Under the pieces are notes generated by a model, which made no database searches, was not told the origin of the DNA, and was given only the letters and a program-made list of their open reading frames with translations. Below are positions 16,894 to 24,960 of a DNA stretch of 64,000 nt, piece after piece (the first letter of the stretch is position 1; each line of letters opens with the position of its first letter). The stretch is from assembly GCF_025384765.1 (NCBI RefSeq), contig NZ_VHLL01000002.1, forward strand, positions 186,001-250,000. Direction: 5' to 3'. The position numbers and the translations under genes were made by a program. The DNA comes from Methanoculleus formosensis. Lineage in GTDB: Archaea; Halobacteriota; Methanomicrobia; Methanomicrobiales; Methanoculleaceae.

Positions 16894-17310
16894 TGCCGGA
16901 GCGACCCACTCATTCCTTTTGGCCGTCGGGAGCATCTTCGGACCTGAAGGGCCCTCGGCGAGGGGTAGAGCCGGGGGTATATATGGGTGAACCTCACATG
17001 TTAGACACCTTAGGCGCCCCGGGTGCAGCCATGACCCTGAACTCCAGGCATACCACCTCTTCGGAGTTACTCTGATGTGGGTCTTCACATTCTTGACTGT
17101 ACAAGAGAGCACGCACCGGGCGTAGACCGACTCCGCGCGTGACGATACGCCGCGTAAGGCGGTCGGCCCGGACAGGCAGCCTCTACCACCCCGGGGAGAC
17201 CGTCCCCATCGCTCTCTTACGAGTTTTGCCGATGCCGGCGGTTGCCTATCCAGGACAGCGAGCCCGGAGAAGACCCAGGAACACTCTGCCGGGTTCAAGA
17301 GAGTTATACC
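16894..17310. other. 417-base gap without a confident gene
   Basis: The gap holds a TATA-like GGTATATATGGG at about 16977-16988 and a possible 30-codon ORF beginning at the ATG at 16983, which overlaps that TATA and is therefore doubtful. The rest (17040-17310) is GC-rich, with several short inverted repeats such as CCGACTCCGCGCG and GCCGCGTAAGGCGG. An untranslated leader or a small RNA is possible but cannot be shown. Confidence 0.35.
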
Positions 17311-17466
17311 ATGACAGCAAACACAACCGAAAACTACGCCTTCTATTACTGTGGCAAGTGCCATCACCGATGGACAGGAGAATCTACCAGCGGATCCGTC
17401 AAATGTCCGATATGCCGAAACTACAGCACCATCGGGCGCACGGAACCGAGAAATCGGCGGAGGTAG
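17311..17466 (+). CDS. Small zinc-ribbon protein
   Basis: A 51-residue protein beginning MTANTTENYAFYYCGKCHHRW, with a second cysteine pair CPIC near residue 35. The CxxC-n18-CxxC spacing makes a rubredoxin-like zinc ribbon of the kind common in small archaeal proteins. The basic C-terminus (TEPRNRRR) would allow nucleic-acid binding, but that is inference. It is followed 16 bases later by a perfect palindrome that may end its transcript. The ATG at 17311 is preceded by AAGAGAG; an upstream in-frame ATG at 17242 would add 23 residues unlike the rest. Confidence 0.6.
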   Translation: MTANTTENYAFYYCGKCHHRWTGESTSGSVKCPICRNYSTIGRTEPRNRRR

Positions 17467-17482
17467 TGACGGGCGTTGCCTT

Positions 17483-17514
17483 GATCCCGGGAAGCCACGT
17501 GGCTTCCCGGGATC
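17483..17514. repeat. Perfect 32-bp palindrome
   Basis: The two 16-base halves, GATCCCGGGAAGCCAC and GTGGCTTCCCGGGATC, are exact reverse complements with no spacer. As RNA this forms a very stable hairpin, and as DNA it could form a cruciform or bind a dimeric protein. It lies 16 bases after the stop of the zinc-ribbon gene and has no T run after it. Confidence 0.9.
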
Positions 17515-17620
17515 GCACGTCCCTTACCCCCGTTCTCTCTTTTGAAGACTGTCCCCGCCAGAGCAGATCGCCTCTCAGATTCAGGGTTTCCGGACGCCTC
17601 CCGAGACTGCCTTACGAAAG

Positions 17621-17667
17621 TTATTATATTGACCATTTGTCATACACCGGCCACGGAGGCGAAAAGA
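17621..17667 (+). promoter_or_regulatory. Promoter and ribosome site of the second HEAT gene
   Basis: A TATA-like TTATTATATTG at 17621-17631 lies about 40 bases before the start, and the ribosome site GGAGGC (17655-17660) lies seven bases before the TTG start codon at 17668. The ribosome site decides this start over the in-frame ATG at 17542, which would sit upstream of the promoter. Confidence 0.6.
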
Positions 17668-18579
17668 TTGGCACAAGAGAGTCGGTTCAACATCGATCTG
17701 CTGAGAGCGGAGAAGGATATCGACGGCCTGGTCAAGGCTCTGCGGAGCGATGACGGCCTGATCCGCCAGCGGGCCGCCCTGGCGCTCGGGGACCTCGCCG
17801 GGCTCGAGGCAGTCGGCCCGCTCATCCGGGCGCTCGGCGACCCGGTGACGGCGGTGCGGGAGGCGGCGGTGGACTCGCTCACGCTGCTCGGGAGCCCGGC
17901 GGTCGGCCCGCTGATCGAACTCCTCGACAACCCGGAGGCGTCGGGGAGGTACGACGAGTCGGCGGCCGCTGCAGGCCCGGTGACCGTGACCGGCCCCGGA
18001 GGCCTGACCTGGGAGATCGAGGCCGGGAGGGATCTCCGGCGGGTCTACGCGGCCGCCATCCTCGGCGAGATCAACGATCCCGCCGCGATCGAGCCCCTTG
18101 TCCGGGCAGCCAGGGATGCGAACGACGACGTCCGGTGCCACGCGACCGGAGCCATAGCGAAGTTCGGGAGCAGGGCGGTCGAGCCGCTCGCGGGGCTGCT
18201 CGCCGACCCCGACCCCGAGATCCGGATCGTCGCGGCCGGCGTCCTCGGCGATACCGGCGATCCGGGTGCGGTGGAGCCGCTCATCGGGGCGCTCCGGGAC
18301 AAGAACGACGACGTCCGGGGGGCGGCGGGAGGCGCCCTCATGCGGATGGGCGACGCCGCGGTCGGACCCCTCGCCGCGGCGACGAAGGACGCCGACAGAA
18401 ACGTCAGGCTCTATGCGGCGGGGGCGCTCAAGTACATCGGCAACCCGCGGGCGATCGAAGCGCTCCAGGAGCTCGCCCGGAACGGGGATACGGAGGAGAG
18501 GAGCGTCGCGGAGGATGCGATAGAGGCGATCCGGATGGTCCGGGGCGAGGCCACGCTGTCGGCGCCGACATCGCGGTAG
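17668..18579 (+). CDS. HEAT-repeat protein (PBS-lyase type)
   Basis: A 303-residue protein made of seven to eight HEAT repeats of about 31 residues, each with a GDP/DP turn and a VREAA or VRGAA helix start (IDGLVKALRSDDGLIRQRA, AVGPLIRALGDPVTAVRE, AVEPLAGLLADPDPEIRI, AVEPLIGALRDKNDDVRG and so on). A Gly/Thr-rich linker (residues 95-122) separates repeats 3 and 4. It is a paralogue of the HEAT protein at 16135, with the same repeat order around the linker. Such proteins form curved scaffolds; no enzyme residues are visible. It uses a TTG start with a good ribosome site. Confidence 0.82.
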   Translation: MAQESRFNIDLLRAEKDIDGLVKALRSDDGLIRQRAALALGDLAGLEAVGPLIRALGDPVTAVREAAVDSLTLLGSPAVGPLIELLDNPEASGRYDESAAAAGPVTVTGPGGLTWEIEAGRDLRRVYAAAILGEINDPAAIEPLVRAARDANDDVRCHATGAIAKFGSRAVEPLAGLLADPDPEIRIVAAGVLGDTGDPGAVEPLIGALRDKNDDVRGAAGGALMRMGDAAVGPLAAATKDADRNVRLYAAGALKYIGNPRAIEALQELARNGDTEERSVAEDAIEAIRMVRGEATLSAPTSR

Positions 18580-18587
18580 CCCGTCCC

Positions 18588-18596
18588 ACTTTTTTT
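18588..18596 (+). terminator. Oligo-T terminator after the HEAT gene
   Basis: An uninterrupted T run (ACTTTTTTTTG) ends ten to sixteen bases past the stop codon at 18579 and is the likely end of this transcript. The convergent surface-protein gene ends at 18604. Confidence 0.6.
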
Positions 18597-18603
18597 TGCC
18601 GGA

Positions 18604-20538
18604 TCAATCGTAGTCCTTGAACAGCGCCGGGTTCTGTCTCCTGATCCACCAACGGCGGACCAGATAGCCGCCGGCAGCAAGCACCAGGACGGCCCCGGTG
18701 ACGATAGCGATCGTCGGGAGCGGGAAGTCCGGTATCGTATCGCCGGCCGGTACGGCCGTGGTCTGCTCCGCGGTGGGCTCTGCCGTCGCCTGAGCGGTGG
18801 TCTCTGCCGTGGTCGGGGTCGTCACGGCTGTCGGCGTCGTCACCGGATCGGTCTGCTCGGCGCTGCTGATAGCAAAGAGGGAGAATCCGGGGCTCGTTGC
18901 CATGAAGGTGACCGTCGTCCCGGCGGTGTCCGTGACCGCCGTCGGGAGCGCTTCCCACACGGTGCCGTTGTAGCGGTAGAGCACGATCTGCCCGGGAGAG
19001 AGGCCATGTTCAGCAAGCCACGCGGCCGGGATGGTGAAGGTGATATTCGCGCCGGTGATCTCTTCGAACCGTGCCGGCGTCAGCTCGACGTACTGGTACG
19101 GGGTTCCCGGCGCCGGGGGGATGTCGGCTCCGGGGGAGGACTGCGTCCGGCCGGTGACGATGAACGTCTTGAGCCCGGTTCCGGTGACGGTGACCTTGCT
19201 CACGGCGGAGTTCCCGCCCACGTTATACCCGTCCGGCCCGCCCGTCGAGCCGCCGCCGCCACCGTTATGGACCGGCCCTGGGATCGGTTCTGGTTCCGTG
19301 ACCGTGATGTAGTCGGGCATTCGCGTGACGCTGTAACCCTCGCTGTTGTGCGCCTGCAACGTCACCGGGTAGGTGCCCGGGGCGGTATAGGTGTGCGTGG
19401 GGTTCTGGAGCGAAGACCCGGTGGGCTGGAGCCGCCAGGTGTCATTCAGGGGGCCGTTATCATCCTGCCCGCCCATGAGCATGATATTCCCGTCAGGCAG
19501 CACGACGCCGGTGTGATCGCCTCTTGCCGTCCACCCGGCGTCGCGCAACTGCGTCCAGGTGGCTCCGCCGTCAGCCGACCGCCAGGTGTCGTTCAAGGGG
19601 TTCAAATCCCCGTCCTGCCCACCCATGAGTATGATGCTTCGGTCAGGCAGCGCGACGCTGATATGACCGCTTCTCGCCATCCACCCGGAACTCGCATTCA
19701 CCTCGGTCCATGTTGTGCCGTTATCAATCGACCGCCAGGTGTCGTTCAGGAAGGTCCTGCCTGCCCCTACGCCGCCCATGAGGAGGATGCTCCCGTCCGG
19801 CAGTGCGACGCTGGTGTGACCGGATCTCGCCATCCACCCGGAACTCTCGTTCACGCACGTCCATGTGGTTCCGCCGTCGGTCGACCGCCAGGTGTCGTTC
19901 AGGCACCACCAGGGTGACGCAAACATGCCACCCATAAGTACAATGCTCCTGTCCGGCATCGTGACGGCGGTGTGACCGTCTCTTCTCGTCCACCCGGAGC
20001 TTGCGTTCACGCATGTCCAGGTGGCCCCGCCGTCGACCGACCGCCAGGTGTCGTTCAGAAACCCATCATCACTATGCCCGCCCATAAGGAGGATGCTTCC
20101 ATCCGGCACCGCGACGCTGGTGTGGTAAATTCTTTCCGTCCACCCGGAACTCGCGTTCACCAGCTCCCAGGTTACGCCGTCGTCGACCGACCGCCAGGTG
20201 TCGTTCAGCCAGTCACCACCAGCCTGCCCGCCCATGAGCACGATGCTTCCGTCCGGCAGCGCGACGGTGGCGTGATAGGCTCGCGCCGTCCACCCAGAAC
20301 TGTTGTTTACTGGCGTCCACGGCCCCTCATATGTCTCATCACCGAAGAACCAGGCCCACCCGGTCGGGCTGCTGTTCGACTGGTCGGTGAACTGTACGGC
20401 GAGCGGTGCGGACCCGGAGGTCGGGGTGCCGCTGAACGCTGCAGTAGGCGCCGCGGCACTCACCGTGCAGATAAGCAAGAAAACTACAAGGATCGTGCAG
20501 GATAGTATCCGGAGAACGCTCTTCGCGCAACCGTCCAT
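18604..20538 (-). CDS. Kelch/PKD surface protein with PGF-pre-PGF domain and C-terminal anchor
   Basis: A 644-residue exported membrane-anchored protein. In order: signal peptide (1-29); PKD-like strand region (AAFSGTPTSGSAPLAVQFTD); six Kelch-like repeats of about 50 residues (GWTAR-n-HT-n-VALPDGSI-n-LMGG-n-LNDTWRS-n-GGTTWT); a second PKD part (THTYTAPGTYPVTLQAHN); a PGF-pre-PGF domain (SAVSKVTVTGTGLKTF to FSLFAIS); a Thr-rich stalk; one membrane helix (TIAIVTGAVLVLAAGGYLV) and a short basic cytoplasmic tail. The Kelch part would fold as a six-bladed propeller outside the cell. It is a close paralogue of the protein at 53354. The many N-x-S/T sites suggest glycosylation. Confidence 0.88.
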   Translation of the reverse strand: MDGCAKSVLRILSCTILVVFLLICTVSAAAPTAAFSGTPTSGSAPLAVQFTDQSNSSPTGWAWFFGDETYEGPWTPVNNSSGWTARAYHATVALPDGSIVLMGGQAGGDWLNDTWRSVDDGVTWELVNASSGWTERIYHTSVAVPDGSILLMGGHSDDGFLNDTWRSVDGGATWTCVNASSGWTRRDGHTAVTMPDRSIVLMGGMFASPWWCLNDTWRSTDGGTTWTCVNESSGWMARSGHTSVALPDGSILLMGGVGAGRTFLNDTWRSIDNGTTWTEVNASSGWMARSGHISVALPDRSIILMGGQDGDLNPLNDTWRSADGGATWTQLRDAGWTARGDHTGVVLPDGNIMLMGGQDDNGPLNDTWRLQPTGSSLQNPTHTYTAPGTYPVTLQAHNSEGYSVTRMPDYITVTEPEPIPGPVHNGGGGGSTGGPDGYNVGGNSAVSKVTVTGTGLKTFIVTGRTQSSPGADIPPAPGTPYQYVELTPARFEEITGANITFTIPAAWLAEHGLSPGQIVLYRYNGTVWEALPTAVTDTAGTTVTFMATSPGFSLFAISSAEQTDPVTTPTAVTTPTTAETTAQATAEPTAEQTTAVPAGDTIPDFPLPTIAIVTGAVLVLAAGGYLVRRWWIRRQNPALFKDYD

Positions 20539-20698
20539 GCGGTTAACTCAGCAAATTTGTACTTAAGGCTGCTGAATTCTCTCTGGCAAGATCCCGGAAA
20601 GATCGGTTATTCCCGGCCCCCGAACGGCCCGGAAAAGGATGAGAAACTCGAACTTCCCCGATCAGGGGGAGCTCTGTGCGGGGCGACGCCACATACCG

Positions 20699-20705
20699 CT
20701 AAAAA
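20699..20705 (-). terminator. Oligo-T terminator of hisD
   Basis: Read on the minus strand, this is CTTTTTAG just after the hisD stop at 20716, a plausible archaeal transcript end. Confidence 0.45.
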
Positions 20706-20715
20706 GAGTGTTCGA

Positions 20716-21966
20716 TTAGCCCCTTCTCCGCACCCTTACCGACTCCGCGTGGGCGTGGAGCCCCTCCGCGTCGGCGATCGTCTCCACCACGTCGCCGATC
20801 GCGTCAAGCCCCTCCCGCGTGATCACCTGCACCGTCGAGCGCCGGCAGAAGTGGTTCACGTCGAGACCGGAGTAGAGACTGGCATAGCCCGCCGTCGGGA
20901 GGACGTGGTTCGTCCCCGATGCGTAGTCGCCGCAGGCCACCGCCGCGTAGGGGCCGACGAAGATCGACCCGGCGCTCCGGATGCGGTTCAGGACCGCAAG
21001 CGGGTCGGCGACCTGGATCGAGAGGTGCTCGGGGGCGACCCCGTTGACGGTCGCAACTGCCTCATCGAGGTCGGCGGCGACGATGTAGCCGGAGTGCTCA
21101 AGTGCCTTTGCGATGATATCGCGGCGCTGTGCAGTCGCCGCCATCCGCTTCACCTCGGCGCCGACCGCATCCGCGACGGCCGCGTCGGTCGTCACGAGGA
21201 CACAGGCGGAGTTCGGGTCGTGCTCGGCCTGGGCGAGGACGTCGGCCGCGACGAACGTCGGGTTCGCCGTCTCGTCCGCGAGGATCGCGATCTCGCTCGG
21301 CCCCGCGGGGAAGTCGATCTCGGCCTCGTCCCGCAGAAGCATCTTCGCCGCGGTGACGTAGACGTTCCCCGGACCGACGATCTTCTCCACCCGCGGGATA
21401 GACTCCGTTCCGAGCGCCATCGCCGCGATCGCCTGGGCACCACCGACCCGGTAGATCTCGTCGATCCCGGCGATGTCGAGCGCGACGAGGGTGATCGGAC
21501 TCGTCGGCGGCGGAGTGCAGCAGCAGATCTCAGCGACGCCCGCGACCTTCGCCGGGATCGTGCACATCAGCGCCGTCGAGGGGTATGCCGCCCGCCCGCC
21601 GGGGACGTAGGCGCCGATCCGCGACAGTGGCGTCGTCTTGACCCCGAGGGTGATCCCCGGCTCCACCTCCTGCAGCCAGAGGTCGCGACCGCGCTGCAGT
21701 TCATGGAACCGGCTGATCCGCTCTTCCGCCTCCACCAGGCTCGCGACGAGCTCTGCGTCCACCTCGTCGTAGGCCGCCTCCCGCTCCTCCTCGGTGACGG
21801 CGATCTCTGCCAGGTCGATCCCGTCGAACTTCTTCGTCAGGTCAAGCAGGGCGGCGTCTCCTTCCGCCCGCACCCTCCCGATGATCTCGGAGACCGGTCC
21901 CTTCACCCGGTCGAGGTCCGACCGCCGTCCCGCGAGCCAGGTCCCGATATCCAGCGCCTGCCACAT
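20716..21966 (-). CDS. hisD: Histidinol dehydrogenase
   Basis: HisD catalyses the last two steps of histidine synthesis, oxidising L-histidinol to L-histidine with two NAD+ and a zinc ion. Visible family signatures include RIGAYVPGGRAAYPSTALM near residue 118, the region KIVGPGNVYVTAAK, DFPAGPSEI near residue 232, AQAEHDPNSACVL near residue 262 (zinc and catalytic histidine side), PEHLS near residue 335 and the C-terminal CGDYASGTNHVLPT. The 416-residue length is normal. It is monocistronic here; hisC lies 26 kb away on the other strand, so the histidine genes are scattered. Confidence 0.97.
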   Translation of the reverse strand: MWQALDIGTWLAGRRSDLDRVKGPVSEIIGRVRAEGDAALLDLTKKFDGIDLAEIAVTEEEREAAYDEVDAELVASLVEAEERISRFHELQRGRDLWLQEVEPGITLGVKTTPLSRIGAYVPGGRAAYPSTALMCTIPAKVAGVAEICCCTPPPTSPITLVALDIAGIDEIYRVGGAQAIAAMALGTESIPRVEKIVGPGNVYVTAAKMLLRDEAEIDFPAGPSEIAILADETANPTFVAADVLAQAEHDPNSACVLVTTDAAVADAVGAEVKRMAATAQRRDIIAKALEHSGYIVAADLDEAVATVNGVAPEHLSIQVADPLAVLNRIRSAGSIFVGPYAAVACGDYASGTNHVLPTAGYASLYSGLDVNHFCRRSTVQVITREGLDAIGDVVETIADAEGLHAHAESVRVRRRG

Positions 21967-22090
21967 GAGGAAGAGGGTCGGCGGGGAGGAGCGTTAAGGT
22001 TTCGCCACCCTCCGGGGGAATGCCTCTCCTCCGGAGGGCGGGTGTGCAGAAGAGATTGATATTTTCCACTTTGTAACTAATATAATAACA

Positions 22091-22103
22091 TATAAATATA
22101 AAT
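22091..22103 (+). promoter_or_regulatory. TATA box of the first tupA-like gene
   Basis: TATAAATATAAAT is a strong archaeal TATA box. The ATG at 22125 lies about 28-30 bases after its centre, so the transcript is probably nearly leaderless. No ribosome site is seen before the ATG, which agrees. Confidence 0.6.
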
Positions 22104-22124
22104 CCCGACTGAGTGCGGGCCCGT

Positions 22125-23060
22125 ATGAGATCGAGAACGTGGGTGCCCCTGGTGGGCATCATGGTAGTGCTGCTTGTCTCCTGTGCCGTCTCCGTTACCG
22201 CACAGGAGGCAGCGGATCCGGGTACACTCCGGATAGCAACGACGACGAGCCTCTATGATACGGGGCTTCTCGACGAACTTGAACTGATGTACGAGAACAC
22301 CTCCGACGTGGACGTGCAGATCACCGCCCAGGGCACCGGCCAGTCGCTCGATACCGCGCGACGCGGCGATGTCGACCTGGTCCTCGTCCATTCGCCGTCG
22401 CTTGAGCAGCAGTTCATCGACGAAGGCTACGGCATCAATGAGCGGTGCTTCGCCTACAACAACTTCATCATCGTCGGGCCCGCGTCCGACCCGGCGGGGA
22501 TCGCGAACATGACCCCGGACGAAGCGTTCAGGGCAATCTACACCGCAGGCACGAACCAGACGCCGGGCGTCTCGTTTGTCTCCCGTGGTGACGATTCCGG
22601 GACTCACACCCGGGAGAAGGAGATCTGGGCGGCGGCCGGCTACAACTATACCACCGACATCCAGGACTCCGGGGACTGGTACCTCGAGACCGGGAGCGGC
22701 ATGGGCGAGACCCTGACCATCACCAACCAGCGGGAAGCCTACACCCTCTCCGACATCGGGACTTACCTCGCCTTCCAGGACCAGTTGAACCTCGTGCAGC
22801 TGGTGACGGAGGGTGACGAGCTCATGAACCGCTACAGCGCAATCGCGGTCAACCCCGAGATGGCGCAGGGCGTCAATATCGATGAGGCGAACCGGTTCAT
22901 CGACTGGATCACCACGAACGAGACCAAGGAGTTCATCGGGAACTTCGGCGTCGAGGAGTTCGGCCAGCCGCTCTTTACCCCACTGTACGCTCCCGAATGC
23001 ACGGAACCGCCGTTCAACTGCACCACCTGCTCATCAGGAGAGACGAACACTACGGCGTGA
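22125..23060 (+). CDS. TupA-like tungstate/molybdate-binding protein, copy 1
   Basis: A 311-residue substrate-binding protein of a TupABC-type ABC importer. It begins with a signal sequence; LLVSC could be a lipobox, otherwise cleavage is after TAQ. The mature part starts with the oxyanion-binding signature LRIATTTSLYDTGLLDEL, followed by GTGQSLDTARRGDVDLVLVH and SRGDDSGTHTREKEIW, the segments that contact the anion in TupA and related proteins. It is adjacent and in tandem to a second copy at 23240, and both end with an APECTEPPFNC tail. It has its own promoter and no permease of its own, so it may share TupBC with copy 2. I chose ATG 22125 over GTG 22113 from the TATA distance. Confidence 0.88.
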   Translation: MRSRTWVPLVGIMVVLLVSCAVSVTAQEAADPGTLRIATTTSLYDTGLLDELELMYENTSDVDVQITAQGTGQSLDTARRGDVDLVLVHSPSLEQQFIDEGYGINERCFAYNNFIIVGPASDPAGIANMTPDEAFRAIYTAGTNQTPGVSFVSRGDDSGTHTREKEIWAAAGYNYTTDIQDSGDWYLETGSGMGETLTITNQREAYTLSDIGTYLAFQDQLNLVQLVTEGDELMNRYSAIAVNPEMAQGVNIDEANRFIDWITTNETKEFIGNFGVEEFGQPLFTPLYAPECTEPPFNCTTCSSGETNTTA

Positions 23061-23202
23061 CGCGGGATACAGGCTCCCGTCACCGGTCTTCATCCGCCGG
23101 GCGGGGGAACTCATCCCCCAACCTTCTGCGGCCGCCCGGCCCCGGCGAACCCTCCGGCTTCCCCCGTAGTTGATCGAAATTCATTGACCCCACGGAAGAG
23201 AT

Positions 23203-23213
23203 AACTATTTATG
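23203..23213 (+). promoter_or_regulatory. TATA-like element of the second tupA gene
   Basis: AACTATTTATG lies about 32 bases before the ATG at 23240. Spacing again suggests a leaderless or nearly leaderless transcript. Confidence 0.45.
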
Positions 23214-23239
23214 GGTGAGCTGCGTGCTAACGCGCTGTT

Positions 23240-24205
23240 ATGAAGACGAACGTTGCCATTCTATCAACTCTCGCCATCGCGATCCTGCTCATTCTCGCCG
23301 CCTGTGCAGGATGCACGGGGACGGCGCCGGACGGGAACGCGACACCGAGTGCCACGACCGCTCCCGCCGGTGGGGCGAACCTCGTGCGGATCGCCACCAC
23401 GACGAGCCTTGAGAACACCGGGCTCCTCGCGGAGCTCGAACGGGTCTATGAGAACGAGACCGGGGTCGACCTCCAGTTCATCTCCCAGGGCACCGGGCAG
23501 TCCATCGACTCCGGGAGGCGCGGCGACGTCGACCTGGTCCTCGTCCACGCCCCGGATCTTGAACAGCAGTTCATCGACGACGGCTTCGGGATCAACCCGC
23601 GGTGCATCGCCTACAACTACTTCATCATCGTCGGCCCCGAATCCGACCCGGCGGGGATCGCGAACATGAGCCCGATGGAGGCCTTCCAGGCGATCTATAC
23701 CGCCGGCACGAACCAGACGCCAGGCGTCGCCTTCGTCTCCCGCGGCGACAACTCGGGCACCCACTCCCAGGAGAAGACGCTCTGGAAGGAGGCGGGCTAC
23801 AACTACACGACCGATATCCTGGACTCCGGTGCCTGGTACGTCGAGGCCGGCAAGGGCATGGGCGACACCCTGATCCTCGCAAACGAGCAGCAGGCATACA
23901 CGCTCTCCGATGAGGGAACCTATCTCTCGTTCGCAGACAGGCTCACCCTGGTCCCGGTCGTCGCCGAGGGCGCGGAACTCCTCAACCGCTACAGCGCGAT
24001 CGCCGTCAACCCTGAAAAGCACGCGGGCGTGAACGCACAGGGGGCAGCGGACTTCATCAACTGGCTTACCACGAACGAGACGAAGCAGATGATCGGGGAG
24101 TTCGGCACCGAGGAGTTCGGTAAACCGCTCTTCACGCCACTCTACGCGCCCGAGTGCACCGAGCCACCGTTCAACTGCACCTGCGCGGAGCCGGTGACGC
24201 CGTAA
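23240..24205 (+). CDS. tupA: Tungstate/molybdate ABC transporter, substrate-binding lipoprotein TupA, copy 2
   Basis: A 321-residue lipoprotein. The lipobox-like LAACAGC near residue 25 and a Thr-rich spacer precede the binding domain, which shows VRIATTTSLENTGLLAELERV, GTGQSIDSGRRGDVDLVLVH and SRGDNSGTHSQEKTLWK. It differs from copy 1 at the first binding loop (SLENTG against SLYDTG), which might alter affinity. The permease and ATPase genes follow directly, so this is the cognate binding protein of that importer. The C-terminus ends with a cysteine pair (FNCTCAE) partly shared with copy 1. Confidence 0.9.
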   Translation: MKTNVAILSTLAIAILLILAACAGCTGTAPDGNATPSATTAPAGGANLVRIATTTSLENTGLLAELERVYENETGVDLQFISQGTGQSIDSGRRGDVDLVLVHAPDLEQQFIDDGFGINPRCIAYNYFIIVGPESDPAGIANMSPMEAFQAIYTAGTNQTPGVAFVSRGDNSGTHSQEKTLWKEAGYNYTTDILDSGAWYVEAGKGMGDTLILANEQQAYTLSDEGTYLSFADRLTLVPVVAEGAELLNRYSAIAVNPEKHAGVNAQGAADFINWLTTNETKQMIGEFGTEEFGKPLFTPLYAPECTEPPFNCTCAEPVTP

Positions 24206-24260
24206 GTCTCAGGAGCAGGATGGAGAGCGAGGTGACGGGGAGCCGGGAGGGTGAGTTCGC

Positions 24261-24956
24261 ATGGTGAACGGGAACCCGATCATCGAGGGGTTCATCGAGG
24301 CGATCGAACTCATCATCGCCCTCGACCCCCAGGTGGTGGAGATTACCATCCGCTCGCTCTACGTCTCTCTCACCGCCACCTTCTTCGCGGCGCTGATCGC
24401 GCTTCCCATCGGCGCGTTCATCTACTTCTACGACTTCCGGGGGAAGCACGCGGTCGTCTCCCTCCTGCAGACTCTCTACGCCCTCCCGACAGTCATCGTG
24501 GGCCTGGTCATGTTCCTGATGCTCTCGAACATCGGCCCCTTCGGATTCCTCCGCCTCCTCTACACCCCCGGGGGCATGATCGTCACCCAGACGGTCCTGA
24601 TCATACCCCTTCTGATGGGGCTGACGGTCTCGGCGCTCTCCGGGATCGACCGGGACAAGCGCTACACGATCACCGCCCTCGGTGCGAGCAGGCTCCAGAC
24701 GATCATGACGATCATATCGGAGGCCCGGTTCGCGGTCATGGCCGGCGTCCTCCTGGGGTTCGGGCGGGCCATCGCTGAGGTGGGGTCGGTGATGATCGTC
24801 GGCGGGAACATCCGGGGCGCCACCCGCGTCCTCACCACGGCGATCACGCTCAACACGTCGATGGCGAACTACTCCCTCTCGATCGCACTCGGGATCATCC
24901 TCCTCTCGGTGGCGCTCGGGGTGAATATCGCGCTCTCCCTGGTGCAGAGGAGGTGA
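24261..24956 (+). CDS. tupB: Tungstate ABC transporter permease TupB
   Basis: A 231-residue integral membrane protein with about five to six helices. The ABC-permease coupling region is visible as the EAA loop SRLQTIMTIISEARFAVMAGVLLGFGRAIAEVGSVMIVGG; its GFGRAIAEVG core docks on the ATPase. It would form the membrane channel with the ATPase encoded five bases downstream. Length is typical for TupB. The ATG at 24261 is preceded by GGGAGGGTGA. Confidence 0.93.
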   Translation: MVNGNPIIEGFIEAIELIIALDPQVVEITIRSLYVSLTATFFAALIALPIGAFIYFYDFRGKHAVVSLLQTLYALPTVIVGLVMFLMLSNIGPFGFLRLLYTPGGMIVTQTVLIIPLLMGLTVSALSGIDRDKRYTITALGASRLQTIMTIISEARFAVMAGVLLGFGRAIAEVGSVMIVGGNIRGATRVLTTAITLNTSMANYSLSIALGIILLSVALGVNIALSLVQRR

Positions 24957-24960
24957 TGGG

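Noticed and set aside
16983-17075. 30-codon ORF after GGTATATATGGG
   Set aside because: Its start lies within the TATA-like sequence, so a transcript from that TATA would not include the start codon; no similarity is recognised.
16090-17367. 425-residue minus-strand frame across the first HEAT gene and the following gap
   Set aside because: It is antisense to the HEAT gene for much of its length, and the remainder has no motif; the plus-strand HEAT reading has a clear repeat pattern and ribosome site.
19597-19611. GGGGTTCAAATCCCC, which looks like the T-arm of a tRNA
   Set aside because: It lies inside the coding sequence of the Kelch surface protein, and no acceptor stem or anticodon arm can be found around it.
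19400-20330. Regular repeats of about 150 bp that could suggest a CRISPR or satellite array
   Set aside because: They are in-frame Kelch repeats of a surface protein; repeat length and degeneracy do not fit CRISPR.
20557-22059. 500-residue plus-strand frame opposite hisD
   Set aside because: It is an antisense frame of histidinol dehydrogenase and contains no recognisable protein motif.
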